From the NCBI RefSeq assembly GCF_025399835.1, contig NZ_JAODVR010000001.1, positions 3,286,001 to 3,350,000 on the forward strand: a DNA stretch of 64,000 bases, read 5' to 3'. How positions within the stretch are numbered: position 1 is the stretch's first letter; each line of letters starts with the position of its first letter. Made by a program: the position numbers and the translations under genes. The notes under the pieces were generated by a model. The model was not told the origin of the DNA, made no database searches, and was given only the letters and a program-made list of their open reading frames with translations. Of the stretch, positions 17,964 through 26,649 are shown piece by piece. Source of the stretch: Haloarchaeobius sp. HME9146. Lineage in GTDB: Archaea > Halobacteriota > Halobacteria > Halobacteriales > Natrialbaceae.

Positions 17964-18743
17964 ATGCGCGTCATCTCGCTCGGGGAGGGTGAGCCGGAGC
18001 TCGCGGTCGTCGCCTGTATCCACGGCGACGAACTGTGTGGCAAGCACGCCGTCGAGCGGTTCCTGGCGGACGACCCCACGATACACGAACCGGTGAAGTT
18101 CGTCGTCGCCAACGAGGCGGCAGTCGACGCGGGTCGTCGGTACGTCGACGAGGACCTCAACCGGACGTTCCCGGGCGACCCCGACGCCGACACCCACGAG
18201 GGCCGACTCGCTGCCGAGCTTCTCGACGAACTCGCCGGCCTGCGCGTCCTCGACCTGCACTCGACGCTCTCGATGGCCGAGCCCTTCGCGCTCTACCAGC
18301 GCGCGACGCCGGAGACGTTCCACGTCCTCCAGCGAGCCGGCATCGACCGTGCCGTCGACATCAGCCACGTCCCGGGTGGGCTGGTGGGGTACCTCGACGG
18401 GGTCGCCGTCGAGTGCGGCATCAAGGGGAGCGACGCGGCCACCGAGAACGGCGAACGCATCCTCCGGGGCTTCCTCGCGGGGAACGGCGTCATCGACACC
18501 GAGTTCTCGCTGGCCGACCCGGAGGTGTTCTCGGTCACCGAGCGCGTCGAGGGCACCGGGTACGAGTTCATCGCCGAGAACTTCGTGCGCGTGCCCGCTG
18601 GCGAGGCGTTCGCCCGCCGTCACGACGAGGAGCTCACGGCTCCCGAGGCGTTCTATCCCGTCCTCATGTCGACCGACGGGTACGACGATATCGTCGGGTT
18701 CGGCGCACGGCGGCTCGGCCGCCTCTCCGAGCTGGACCACTGA
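17964..18743 (+). CDS. Succinylglutamate desuccinylase/aspartoacylase family protein (M14-like), copy 1
   Basis: This 259-residue zinc amidohydrolase has the ligands H20-x-x-E23 (ACIHGDEL) and H99 (DLHST), the substrate-contact N66-R67 in DLNRTFPG, and a likely catalytic Glu150 in VAVECGIKG. The family removes acyl groups from N-acyl amino acids; the exact substrate is unknown. The C-terminal beta domain is present. It is followed 94 bp later by a paralogue in the same direction, a tandem duplication. Each copy has its own upstream TATA-like sequence. Confidence 0.88.
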   Translation: MRVISLGEGEPELAVVACIHGDELCGKHAVERFLADDPTIHEPVKFVVANEAAVDAGRRYVDEDLNRTFPGDPDADTHEGRLAAELLDELAGLRVLDLHSTLSMAEPFALYQRATPETFHVLQRAGIDRAVDISHVPGGLVGYLDGVAVECGIKGSDAATENGERILRGFLAGNGVIDTEFSLADPEVFSVTERVEGTGYEFIAENFVRVPAGEAFARRHDEELTAPEAFYPVLMSTDGYDDIVGFGARRLGRLSELDH

Positions 18744-18837
18744 TTCAGTCCGAGAATCGACAGCAAACGCGGGGGAAACCGTGCCCTGACGGGGCGAATC
18801 GTATCGTTTTTGCACTCTGCCCCGCTGGTCTCATCTG

Positions 18838-19626
18838 ATGTTGGTCGAACAGTTGGGCGAGGGCGAGCCGGAGCTCGCCGTCGTCGCGGGCATCCACGGT
18901 GACGAACCGTGTGGCGTGCGGGCCGTCGAGCGTCTCATCGACGAGCAGCCGCCGGTCCGTCGCCCCGTCAAGCTGGTCGTTGCGAACGAGGAGGCGCTGG
19001 AAGCGGGCGTCCGCTACCTCGAAGAGGACATGAACCGGACGTTCCCGGGCGACCCCGACGCCGACACCCACGAGGGGCGACTCGCCGCCGCGGTGTACGC
19101 CGAGGTCGAGGACTGCCTCACCTTCTCCATCCACTCCACGCGCTCGCACGCCGACCCCTTCGCCGTCTACGACAGGATGACCGAGCACGTCCGGAACGTG
19201 GTTCCGCGGCTCCCGGTCGCCGCCGTGGTCGAGACCGGCGACTCCGTCGATGGCCGGCTGACGACCGCGGTCGACGTCATCGAGGTCGAAGCCGGCCTGC
19301 AGGGGACCGACGCGGCCGCCGAGAACGCCGACCGGCTGACCCGTGCGTTCCTCACCGCGACCGGCGCGCTCCCCGGCGACGCCCCCGCCAAGCCGATACC
19401 ACACTTCCGACTCCACGAGCGCATCCCGAAGGTGCCCGCCGAGCGCTACGAGGTGTTCGTCGAGAACTTCCAGCGGGTCGCCCCCGGGACGACGTTCGCG
19501 GCCGCCGACGGCGACGAACAGGTCGCCGACGCCGAGTTCTACCCCGTGCTTCTCTCGACCGATGGCTACGAGGACGTGTTCGGCTACGCTGCGACACGAC
19601 TCGGCCACCTCACGGCCGAGGCCTGA
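18838..19626 (+). CDS. Succinylglutamate desuccinylase/aspartoacylase family protein (M14-like), copy 2
   Basis: The 262-residue paralogue shares the layout of copy 1: H20-x-x-E23 in AGIHGDEP, N66-R67 in DMNRTFPGDPDADTHEGRL, H99 in SIHST and Glu151 in VEAGLQG. The segment from residue 66 to 82 is identical in both copies. The middle and C-terminal parts differ, so the two have likely diverged in substrate. A T-rich box (about 18805-18811) lies about 30 nt before the start. Confidence 0.87.
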   Translation: MLVEQLGEGEPELAVVAGIHGDEPCGVRAVERLIDEQPPVRRPVKLVVANEEALEAGVRYLEEDMNRTFPGDPDADTHEGRLAAAVYAEVEDCLTFSIHSTRSHADPFAVYDRMTEHVRNVVPRLPVAAVVETGDSVDGRLTTAVDVIEVEAGLQGTDAAAENADRLTRAFLTATGALPGDAPAKPIPHFRLHERIPKVPAERYEVFVENFQRVAPGTTFAAADGDEQVADAEFYPVLLSTDGYEDVFGYAATRLGHLTAEA

Positions 19627-19646
19627 GTCAGTTGCTCGCGGGAGAA

Positions 19647-19979
19647 TCAGTCGCTCTCGAACACGCGGTCGCGGTCGATACTGAACTCTAACCCTGCCTT
19701 ACCGACCCGGCGAGACGCGGGTACCTCGCGCCCGACGAGGTCGTCGAGGTCGTCCGGGCCGACGCCCATCGCGTCCAGGAACCGCTTCAGGTCACAGTTC
19801 GCCCCCCACACCGGCGGTCTGTCGAAGGTGTCGGTGAACTCATTCCCGGAGGGAAGCCCGAGGGTCACCTCGACCGTCGTCGGCGTCTCCGTGACGGAAA
19901 CGATGGGAATCGAGTCCAGGTCGCGGCCGGCCGTGACGTCGGCGAGTTCGTTCACCGCGTCATCGATGTCCTTGCTCAT
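19647..19979 (-). CDS. Hypothetical protein, 110 aa
   Basis: I do not recognise the family. It is a soluble acidic protein starting MSKDIDDAVNEL, with a beta-rich middle (PIVSVTETPTTVEVTLGLPSG-type strands, about 28-48), DRPPVWGANCDLKRFLDAMG (about 54-73) and a charged end. The codon use and its position, convergent with the M14 gene and ahead of other minus-strand genes, support a real gene. The start at 19979 avoids an unlikely Cys/Ser-rich extension. Confidence 0.65.
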   Translation of the reverse strand: MSKDIDDAVNELADVTAGRDLDSIPIVSVTETPTTVEVTLGLPSGNEFTDTFDRPPVWGANCDLKRFLDAMGVGPDDLDDLVGREVPASRRVGKAGLEFSIDRDRVFESD

Positions 19980-20025
19980 TCGGTGGAGGTTCGGTCCCGG
20001 ACCGCCTAACCGTTGTGCTGGCCGA

Positions 20026-20301
20026 CTACAGCCGCCGGCCGAGGAGCACGAGCAGCGTGCCAATGGCGAGCAGGCCGAGGCCCGCCCCGACGAGGCGCAG
20101 GTCGAGCGTCCACGGGTGTGCGCCACAGCCGAGGAAGAACAGGTCGGTTCCCTCGATGGCGAAGCGACCCTGCCAGGTGTCGAGGGCGTTGGCCCGACAG
20201 CCGACGCCGGGAGCGAACACCGCCCAGAGCGAGACGACGACGCCGACGAGGAGCGCCGACCAGCCGAGTTCGGGCGTCCATCGGCGAACGAAACCGGTCA
20301 T
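20026..20301 (-). CDS. Small two-TM membrane protein, 91 aa
   Basis: Two hydrophobic helices (about 14-34 and 68-87) flank an external loop with two cysteines (GVGCRANALD and FFLGCGAHPW), which could form a disulphide. Ends LLGRRL. Function unknown. The start at 20301 (MTGFVRRW) places positively charged residues before the first helix. Confidence 0.65.
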   Translation of the reverse strand: MTGFVRRWTPELGWSALLVGVVVSLWAVFAPGVGCRANALDTWQGRFAIEGTDLFFLGCGAHPWTLDLRLVGAGLGLLAIGTLLVLLGRRL

Positions 20302-20358
20302 GGGCGGCGCTTCTCGGGGACCGGGCAAAGGCGTTGCTACTGGCGACCAGCTGGGCCG

Positions 20359-20964
20359 CTACCGGGCCAGGGGCGGGACCAGGAACGAGCCGACCGTCTT
20401 CGCGATCTTCTCGTGCTGGCCGACGAAGTGGTGGTCCGCTCCGTAGGCGACCGTCTCGTGACCGAGTTCGTCGGCCCGGTCGACGACCTGCTGCCAGTCC
20501 ACGAGGTCGTCGCGCTCGCCGTAACACACCTGGACCGGACAGTCGATGTCGTCGAGGGCGGCGACGGCGTCGAGGTCGGCCGCGAGCCGCGGCGCTGGTG
20601 CCAGCACCGACACCGCCGCGACAGGCACGTCGACGGTGGACGCCGCAAGCAGCGCCTGACAGCCACCGAAGCTGTAGCCGAACAGACCGACCGTCTCGTA
20701 CCGGTCGGCGGCCCACCGGAGGGCGTTCCGCACGTCCTCGCGCTCGCCGTAGCCCTCGTCCCAGTCACCGTAGTCGATGCGCAAGCAGTCGATGCCGTGG
20801 TGGGTCAGCACCTCGCCGACCGCCACGAGCCGGCGGTCGCTCCGGTTCCCGCCGTGCTGTGGATGCGGTGGGCAGGCCACCACGCAGGCCGTCGCGTCGT
20901 CACCGGCCGAATCGAGTGTCGCTCGGACGTCACGTGCGCCCGGTACCAGCAGTTCGTCGGACAT
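20359..20964 (-). CDS. Alpha/beta hydrolase, dienelactone hydrolase-like
   Basis: The 201-residue protein has the nucleophile elbow GYSFGG (Ser about 99), a strand RIDYGDWDEGYGE, a late Asp in YGERDDLVDW and a His in GADHHFVGQ, giving the Ser-Asp-His triad. CPPHPQHGG near residue 33 supplies the oxyanion loop. It probably hydrolyses an ester or lactone. The start (MSDELLVPGA) is divergent from pspA and 54 bp from it; a much longer frame would run antisense through pspA and is rejected. Confidence 0.83.
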   Translation of the reverse strand: MSDELLVPGARDVRATLDSAGDDATACVVACPPHPQHGGNRSDRRLVAVGEVLTHHGIDCLRIDYGDWDEGYGEREDVRNALRWAADRYETVGLFGYSFGGCQALLAASTVDVPVAAVSVLAPAPRLAADLDAVAALDDIDCPVQVCYGERDDLVDWQQVVDRADELGHETVAYGADHHFVGQHEKIAKTVGSFLVPPLAR

Positions 20965-20986
20965 GTAGACACATTCGCACAGTGAC

Positions 20987-20996
20987 GTTTTTAAGT
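20987..20996 (+). promoter_or_regulatory. TATA-like box of pspA
   Basis: GTTTTTAAGT lies about 25-30 nt before the ATG at 21019, giving a leaderless or very short-leader transcript. Confidence 0.55.
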
Positions 20997-21018
20997 TCGT
21001 GGGATGAAATAAACGGGT

Positions 21019-21906
21019 ATGGGAATACTCTCGCGCGCCTCGTACGTCATCAAGTCCAAGATCAACTCGATACTGAACCGGGCCGAAGACCCGACAGAGA
21101 CCCTGGACTACTCCTACGAGCAGATGCGAGACCAGCTCCAGCAGGTCAAACGCGGCATCGCGGACCTCACCACCCAGAAGAAGCGCCTGGAGATGCAGAA
21201 GCGACGCCTCGAGGAGGACGTCGAGAAGCACAACCGCCAGGCCCGTGAGGCCGTCCGCCAGGACCGCGAGGATCTCGCCCGCCGCGCCCTCGAGAAGAAG
21301 AAGACGAAGATGACCCAGATGGAGCAACTCGAAGGCCAGATCGAGCAGCTCCAGAACACGCAGGATCAGCTGCTGGAGAAGAAAGAGACCCTCCAGAGCC
21401 GCATCGAGGAGTTCCGCACGAAGAAGGAGACGATGAAGGCCCGCTACGAGGCGGCGGAGGCCAGCAACCGCGTTTCGGAGGCCATGACGGGCGTGGGCGA
21501 CGAGATGGACGATGTCGGCCTCGCCATCGAGCGCGCAGAGGAACGCACCGAGGACATGGAGGCACGCGCCGCCGCCATGGACGAACTGTACGACGAGGGC
21601 GCGTTCGACGACGCGCTGTCGGACAAGGACTCCATCGACCGCGAACTCGAACAGCTCGGCTCCTCCAGCGAGGTCGACGCCGAACTCGACACGCTCAAGG
21701 CCGAGATGGGCAAGGGCGGCTCCGGTGGTGGCAGCAGTGACACCGAGGTCGACGCCGACGTGAGCGACGAGGACGTCACGGCTGACCTCGAGGAACTCGA
21801 ACAGGAGATGGAGGCCGCCGAGGCGGCCAAGGCCGGTGGCGAGGGCAGCAGCGCGGACGTCGAGGCGGAACTGGAAGACGTCGAAGAAGAGCAGTCCGAG
21901 ACGTAA
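21019..21906 (+). CDS. PspA/IM30 (ESCRT-III-like) membrane-remodelling protein
   Basis: The 295-residue protein opens MGILSRASYVIKSKINSILN, the amphipathic membrane-binding helix of PspA/Vipp1 proteins, with AEDPTETLDYSYEQMRDQL next. Residues 40-210 form long coiled coils rich in Lys, Glu and Gln. A Gly/Ser linker (about 232-240) leads to a second acidic helical stretch ending in EEEQSET, an extension typical of haloarchaeal members. It should polymerise on the inner membrane face under envelope stress. Upstream it is divergent from a hydrolase. Confidence 0.92.
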   Translation: MGILSRASYVIKSKINSILNRAEDPTETLDYSYEQMRDQLQQVKRGIADLTTQKKRLEMQKRRLEEDVEKHNRQAREAVRQDREDLARRALEKKKTKMTQMEQLEGQIEQLQNTQDQLLEKKETLQSRIEEFRTKKETMKARYEAAEASNRVSEAMTGVGDEMDDVGLAIERAEERTEDMEARAAAMDELYDEGAFDDALSDKDSIDRELEQLGSSSEVDAELDTLKAEMGKGGSGGGSSDTEVDADVSDEDVTADLEELEQEMEAAEAAKAGGEGSSADVEAELEDVEEEQSET

Positions 21907-22031
21907 CCGGCCAGTCGGTGTGTTGCGAACGGGGCGGGGCGTACTTCCTCTCAGGCGGCGATTTCATCAATCTCACCTGATTTCTCTGTGCTAGAAACAA
22001 TCATCTCCCCTCCGCACGTAGGTGGTGTATT

Positions 22032-23501
22032 ATGGCCGAACGGGTACCGACGGGGATTCAGGGATTGGACGAGGTCCTCCATGGGGGGTACATCGAGAAC
22101 CGGAGCTACCTTGTCAGGGGGGAGCCCGGCGTCGGGAAAACACTGCTCGGTCTGCACTTTCTGATAGAGGGCGTCGAACAGGGGGAGCGCTCGCTGTTCA
22201 TCAACCTCGGGGCACCCGAGGCCGACATCCGGGAGGATGCCAGGGGGCTGGGGATGGACCTCGACGGGGTCGATATCCTCGACCTGAGTCCCGCCTCTGA
22301 CTTCTTCGTCGAGAACAAGATGTACGATATATTCACCAGTCCAGAGGTCGAACGTGGCGAGTTCACGGCCGTCATCTCCGAAGCCGTCTCCGAGTTCAAG
22401 CCGGACCGGGTGTTCGTCGACCCGTTGACGCAGTTCCGCTATCTCTCCCCCGACGAGTTCCAGTTCCGCGAGGAGGTCCTTTCGTTCCTGCAGTACCTCA
22501 AGGAGAACGACTGTACGACCCTGTTCACCTCCCAGTCCACCCACAACTTCCCCGACGACGACCTGCAGTTCATCAGCGACGGGAACATCCTGCTCTACTA
22601 CGGTGAAGTGTTGCACCACGTCGAGGTGACGAAGATGCGCGGGAGCGAGTTCGAGAAGGGCCCCCAGACCGTCGAGATCGGTGACGGCGGGATGCACATC
22701 TACCCGCTGCTCAGACCCGGCCGGTTCAAACTCGACTACGAACCCGTTCCCATCCCGTCCGGCAACGAGAAACTCGACACGATGCTGCGGGGTGGGGTCG
22801 AACGCGGGACGACGACGCTCATCAGTGGCCCCACCGGGGTCGGCAAGACGACCGTCGCGATGCAGTTCCTGCTCTCCGCCGCCGAGGAACGGGGTGAGCG
22901 CGGCATCATCTACCTCTTCGAGGAGTCCGAGAACACGTTCGTGCTACGTGCGGAGTCGCTCGGCCTGCCGATCAGACGGCTCGCGGAGGAGGGACTCATC
23001 TCGGTCATGCAGGTCGACGCGCACGAACACTCCGCCGAGCAGTTCTCCCGGCAGGTCCGGCGCGAGGTCGAAGAGAAAGACACCAGGCACGTCCTCATCG
23101 ACGGTATCGACGGGTACGTCGCCTCCATCAGCGGCGACGAGCGCGACCTCATCTCGCGCCTGCACGCGGTGGTCGGCTACCTGCGCAACGTCGGGGTGAC
23201 GACCTTCCTGACCAGCGAGATGGAGACCATCACCGGGCAGTTCCGGCCGAGTTCGCGGCGGGCGAGCTATCTCGCGGACAACATCATCTTCCTCGGCTAC
23301 TTCGAGCTGGGGTCACAGATACACCGGTCCATCGGGGTGTTGAAGAAACGCGCCAGCGCCTTCGACCAGAGCATCCACGCGTTCACCATCGACGAGAACG
23401 GCATCCAGGTCGGTGAGGAGCTGGACAACCTGCACGGCATCCTCAGCGGGACCCCGATGTGGTACGAGGAGGATATCCCGGAACTGGGTGAGCTCGACTG
23501 A
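22032..23501 (+). CDS. KaiC-like double-domain RecA ATPase
   Basis: The 489-residue protein has two KaiC/RecA domains. Walker A motifs are GEPGVGKT (30-37) and GPTGVGKT (266-273); Walker B-like strands are RVFVDPLT (about 126) and HVLIDGID. Each domain opens with a TGIQGLDEVLHGG or SGNEKLDTMLRGG block as in KaiC. Such proteins are signalling ATPases and some haloarchaeal relatives show day-night expression. The stop overlaps the next start (ATGA-type overlap at 23501), so it is coupled to a histidine kinase, which suggests a two-protein signalling unit. Confidence 0.92.
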   Translation: MAERVPTGIQGLDEVLHGGYIENRSYLVRGEPGVGKTLLGLHFLIEGVEQGERSLFINLGAPEADIREDARGLGMDLDGVDILDLSPASDFFVENKMYDIFTSPEVERGEFTAVISEAVSEFKPDRVFVDPLTQFRYLSPDEFQFREEVLSFLQYLKENDCTTLFTSQSTHNFPDDDLQFISDGNILLYYGEVLHHVEVTKMRGSEFEKGPQTVEIGDGGMHIYPLLRPGRFKLDYEPVPIPSGNEKLDTMLRGGVERGTTTLISGPTGVGKTTVAMQFLLSAAEERGERGIIYLFEESENTFVLRAESLGLPIRRLAEEGLISVMQVDAHEHSAEQFSRQVRREVEEKDTRHVLIDGIDGYVASISGDERDLISRLHAVVGYLRNVGVTTFLTSEMETITGQFRPSSRRASYLADNIIFLGYFELGSQIHRSIGVLKKRASAFDQSIHAFTIDENGIQVGEELDNLHGILSGTPMWYEEDIPELGELD

Positions 23502-24982
23502 TGAGCCCCGTCCTCTCAGAGAGCGACCAGAAGGAGGAGACGGTCGTCCTGTTGCTGGTCCATCGACGCAACCGGGAACTGCTCTCCGAGTGGCTCTCCC
23601 GTCACTTCCACGTGACGGTCCCACAGGAAGGGGACCTCCCCGGTTCGTTCGACCTCTGCCTGTTCGACCTGGTCACCCTGCACGAGCACAAGGCGGAGCT
23701 CGAGCGGAAGAAGAAGGAGGCCGCACCCGTGTTCGTCCCGTACCTGCTGGTGATGCGTGAGCGAGAGCGCTCACGGCTCGGCGACGACATCTGGGACCTC
23801 ATCGACGACCGGGTCATCATCCCGACGAGCCAGGCCGAACTCGGGGCGCGGGTGAGTACCCTGTTGACCGCCCGCTGGCAGTCCCTCGAACTGCAAGAAC
23901 TCAAGGAGCACGAGGTCGGCAAGGAGCAGGCGTTCACGGAGAGCGCCCTCCGGTCCCTGCCGGACATCTTCTACGTGCTCGACACCGACCTGAAACTCGA
24001 CCGCTGGAACGACAGGCTCGCCGCCGTGACCGGTGCGAAACAGGCCGACCTGGAAGCGACAGAACTGGCCGAACTGGTCCGGGAGGACCATCGGGAGGCG
24101 GTGACGGACGCGTTCGAGACCGTCCTCGTCGGCGGCGGGACGGCCAGGGTCGAGGCGGTCCTGGTGACCGAGAACGGTGACGAGGTCCCCTACGAGTTCA
24201 CCGCGGCACGCCTCACCGACCCCGACGACGAATGCCTCGGTATCGTGGGTGTCGGCCGTGACGTGACCGACCGGGCCGTCCGTCGTGAACTGGCGCGCCA
24301 GAACGAGCGCCTCGAACGGTTCGCCAGCATCGTGAGCCACGACCTCCGGAACCCGCTGACGGTCGCGAACCTCAACCTCGACCTGGGCCGGGACACCGGT
24401 GACGACGAGTACTTCGAGAAGGTCGAACGGGCGCTCGACCGGATGAACACCCTCATCGAGGACGTGCTCGCGCTCGCCCGGAAGGGACAGGTCGTCGGCG
24501 AGTTCGAGCCGGTCTCGCTCCGGACCGCCGCCGAGACGGCCTGGTCGAACGTCGGGACGAACGATGCGACCCTCGACATCGCCGACCAGACGATGATACT
24601 CATGGCCGACGACTCGCGGCTCCACGACCTGCTGATGAACCTGTTCCGGAACTCCATCGAGCACGGGGGCGAGGACGTGACGGTGACCATCGGCCCGATC
24701 GACGGGACCGGCTTCTACGTCGAGGACGACGGGGATGGTATCTCCGACAAGGAGAAAGAGAAGGTGTTCGAGTACGGCTACACCACCTCCGAGGAAGGCA
24801 CCGGGTTCGGGCTGGCCATCGTCCGGTCCATCGCGGAGGCCCACGGCTGGACCGTCGAACTCGTCGACAGCGCCGACGCTGGCGTCCGGTTCGAGGTGAC
24901 CAACGTTGAGTTCGCGGAGCCAGCGGACCTCGGGGCGACCGAGGACGACGACGCGGCCGATTCCGACGACAGCGAGGAGTAA
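23501..24982 (+). CDS. Histidine kinase with N-terminal pseudoreceiver and PAS
   Basis: The 493-residue protein has: residues 1-140, a receiver-like fold in which the usual acidic pair is replaced (LLLVHRRNRE) although an Asp stands in CLFDLVTL; a PAS domain (about 150-265, with LPDIFYVLDTDLKLDRWN and GIVGVGRDVTD); HisKA with SIVSHDLRNPL (His about 284, the phosphorylation site); and HATPase with N-box LFRNSIEHGG and G-box DDGDGIS and GTGFGLAIV. There are no TM helices, so it is cytosolic. It is translationally coupled to the KaiC-like gene and probably works with it. No response regulator is adjacent. Confidence 0.9.
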   Translation: MSPVLSESDQKEETVVLLLVHRRNRELLSEWLSRHFHVTVPQEGDLPGSFDLCLFDLVTLHEHKAELERKKKEAAPVFVPYLLVMRERERSRLGDDIWDLIDDRVIIPTSQAELGARVSTLLTARWQSLELQELKEHEVGKEQAFTESALRSLPDIFYVLDTDLKLDRWNDRLAAVTGAKQADLEATELAELVREDHREAVTDAFETVLVGGGTARVEAVLVTENGDEVPYEFTAARLTDPDDECLGIVGVGRDVTDRAVRRELARQNERLERFASIVSHDLRNPLTVANLNLDLGRDTGDDEYFEKVERALDRMNTLIEDVLALARKGQVVGEFEPVSLRTAAETAWSNVGTNDATLDIADQTMILMADDSRLHDLLMNLFRNSIEHGGEDVTVTIGPIDGTGFYVEDDGDGISDKEKEKVFEYGYTTSEEGTGFGLAIVRSIAEAHGWTVELVDSADAGVRFEVTNVEFAEPADLGATEDDDAADSDDSEE

Positions 24983-25035
24983 GGCCGGGCGAGTTAGCCC
25001 CTCGATTTTTCCCGTCGCCGCCGCGACACCCGGAC

Positions 25036-26103
25036 GTGTCACAGAGCGACGGGAGTGAGGCGCGCGAGGACGACCAGCCCAGCGACAAGCTTCGCCGTCG
25101 GGCCGACGAGAGCAGCCTGAAACTCCGGCTATTGATGGACGCCGACCGGCTGGTCGTCACGGCCGGGCTCGTCGGCTTCGTCTTCCTCGCCATCCTGCTC
25201 GTCGGCATCGTCCATCCGACCGACGCTGCCACGCTCCTGGCCGACGGCGACCCCGTCGAGACGCTGTTCCAGGCGTTCGTCACCGCCATCATCACCGGCG
25301 TGACGCTCGTGCTGACGCTCAACCAGCTCGTGCTCTCGCAGGAGCTCGGGGCCGTCGGGGACCAGCGCGACCGGATGGAGGGCGCGATGACGTTCCGCGA
25401 GGACGTGCGCGAGGTGGTCGAGACCGCGGTCACCCCCGCCGAGCCGTCGGCGCTCCTCCGGGCACTGGTCCTGACCTCGCGCGACCGCGCCGAGTCGCTC
25501 CGGGAGGCCACCGCCGACACCGACGACGAGACGCTCCGCGAGCAGGTCGACGAGCTCACCGACAGTCTCGTCGAGAACGCCGAATCGGTCGCGTCCGACC
25601 TCGACGGGGCGACCTTCGGGGAGTTCGACGTGGTGTTCGCGGCGCTGGACTACAACTACTCCTGGAAGATACACGCCGTCCGGCGGGTCCGGACCGAGCA
25701 CCGGGATGTGCTCTCCGACGACGCCGTCGCCGCCCTCGACGACCTCGAAGACGTGCTGTCGCTGTTCGGCCCCGCCCGCGAGCACGTGAAGACGCTCTAC
25801 TTCCAGTGGGAACTCGTCGACCTCTCGCGGGCCATCGCCTACGCCGCGGTGCCGGCGCTGGTCAGCACCACCGCGATGCTCGTCTTCTTCGACGCCGACG
25901 CGCCCCTGTTCGCGGGGCAGACCCTCGGTGTGAGCCACACGCTGGTCGTGCTGGCGGCGGCGGTCGCCATCGCGGTCGTCCCGTTCGCGCTCTTGCTCTC
26001 GTACGTGGCCCGCATCGCCACGGTGACGAAGCGGACGCTCTCCATCGGGCCGTTCATCCTGCGCGAGACCGACCGCGGGACCGACGACGGTGGGAACCGC
26101 TGA
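25036..26103 (+). CDS. Hypothetical membrane protein, four TM helices, 355 aa
   Basis: The start is a GTG. A charged head (1-36) is followed by a TM pair (about 39-60 and 78-104, with GVTLVLTLNQLVLSQELG), a long acidic helical cytoplasmic part (about 110-265) and a second TM pair (about 272-293 and 303-330). No known domain is recognised. A T5 tract (about 25008-25013) separates it from the kinase gene and may end that operon. The role is unknown. Confidence 0.72.
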   Translation: MSQSDGSEAREDDQPSDKLRRRADESSLKLRLLMDADRLVVTAGLVGFVFLAILLVGIVHPTDAATLLADGDPVETLFQAFVTAIITGVTLVLTLNQLVLSQELGAVGDQRDRMEGAMTFREDVREVVETAVTPAEPSALLRALVLTSRDRAESLREATADTDDETLREQVDELTDSLVENAESVASDLDGATFGEFDVVFAALDYNYSWKIHAVRRVRTEHRDVLSDDAVAALDDLEDVLSLFGPAREHVKTLYFQWELVDLSRAIAYAAVPALVSTTAMLVFFDADAPLFAGQTLGVSHTLVVLAAAVAIAVVPFALLLSYVARIATVTKRTLSIGPFILRETDRGTDDGGNR

Positions 26104-26116
26104 CGCCGGGGCGTGG

Positions 26117-26575
26117 CTAGGCGGTAGCCCGGCGTATCGCTCGGCGTAACTCGTTCGCCCGTTCGGGGGTGCAGGGGCCGCGCGAGCGCCAGCGAACCGT
26201 CCCGTCGGCATCGAGAAGCAGGGCGTGAGCGCTGTCGACGCTCCGGATGCCCAGTGCGCGCTGGAACCGGGCGACGTCAACGTACAGCCGGATGGTCCGG
26301 GCCCGGCGCTCCGCGTCGGGCACCTCCTCGGACAGCCCGCCCGTGAGCCGCGACTTCGACACCCTGTGTCGGCGCGAGAGCGTGGGCAGTTCGTAGTACT
26401 CGAAGTCAGGGTAGCGGGCGGCGAGTGGGGCCGCCGCCGCCAGCCACGACTCGACGGCCGGCTGTTGCCATCGCTGGAACGAGACCACGACGAGCGTCGG
26501 GTCGCCCGCGAAGTCCGTCGGGAGGTCGAAGCGGACGCCTTCGAGGTTCTCGCCCGAGACCGACGGGAAGCGCAT
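26117..26575 (-). CDS. Thioredoxin-fold protein without CxxC, 152 aa
   Basis: Residues 1-40 read as the opening of a redoxin fold (FPSVSGENLEGVRFDLPTDF, then LVVVSFQRWQQPAVESW), and the end has ALLLDADGTVRWRSRG as in TlpA or peroxiredoxin-like proteins. There is no CxxC and the position of the active cysteine is FQRWQ, so it is unlikely to be a disulphide reductase. The layout recalls the ATP10-type assembly proteins. The start at 26575 is near a leaderless position. It is divergent from the ThrRS-like gene. Confidence 0.6.
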   Translation of the reverse strand: MRFPSVSGENLEGVRFDLPTDFAGDPTLVVVSFQRWQQPAVESWLAAAAPLAARYPDFEYYELPTLSRRHRVSKSRLTGGLSEEVPDAERRARTIRLYVDVARFQRALGIRSVDSAHALLLDADGTVRWRSRGPCTPERANELRRAIRRATA

Positions 26576-26649
26576 GCGTACCGATACGCGCCCGAGGGGG
26601 AGAAACCCGTCGTCGGCACCCTTTTCTCTCACCCCGGCAAGGTGTCGGC

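Noticed and set aside
26425-26649. An upstream extension of the ThrRS-like gene
   Set aside because: The 75 extra residues are Arg/Pro-rich antisense of the thioredoxin-like gene; the archaeal ThrRS opening MRLLxIHS marks the true start at 26650.
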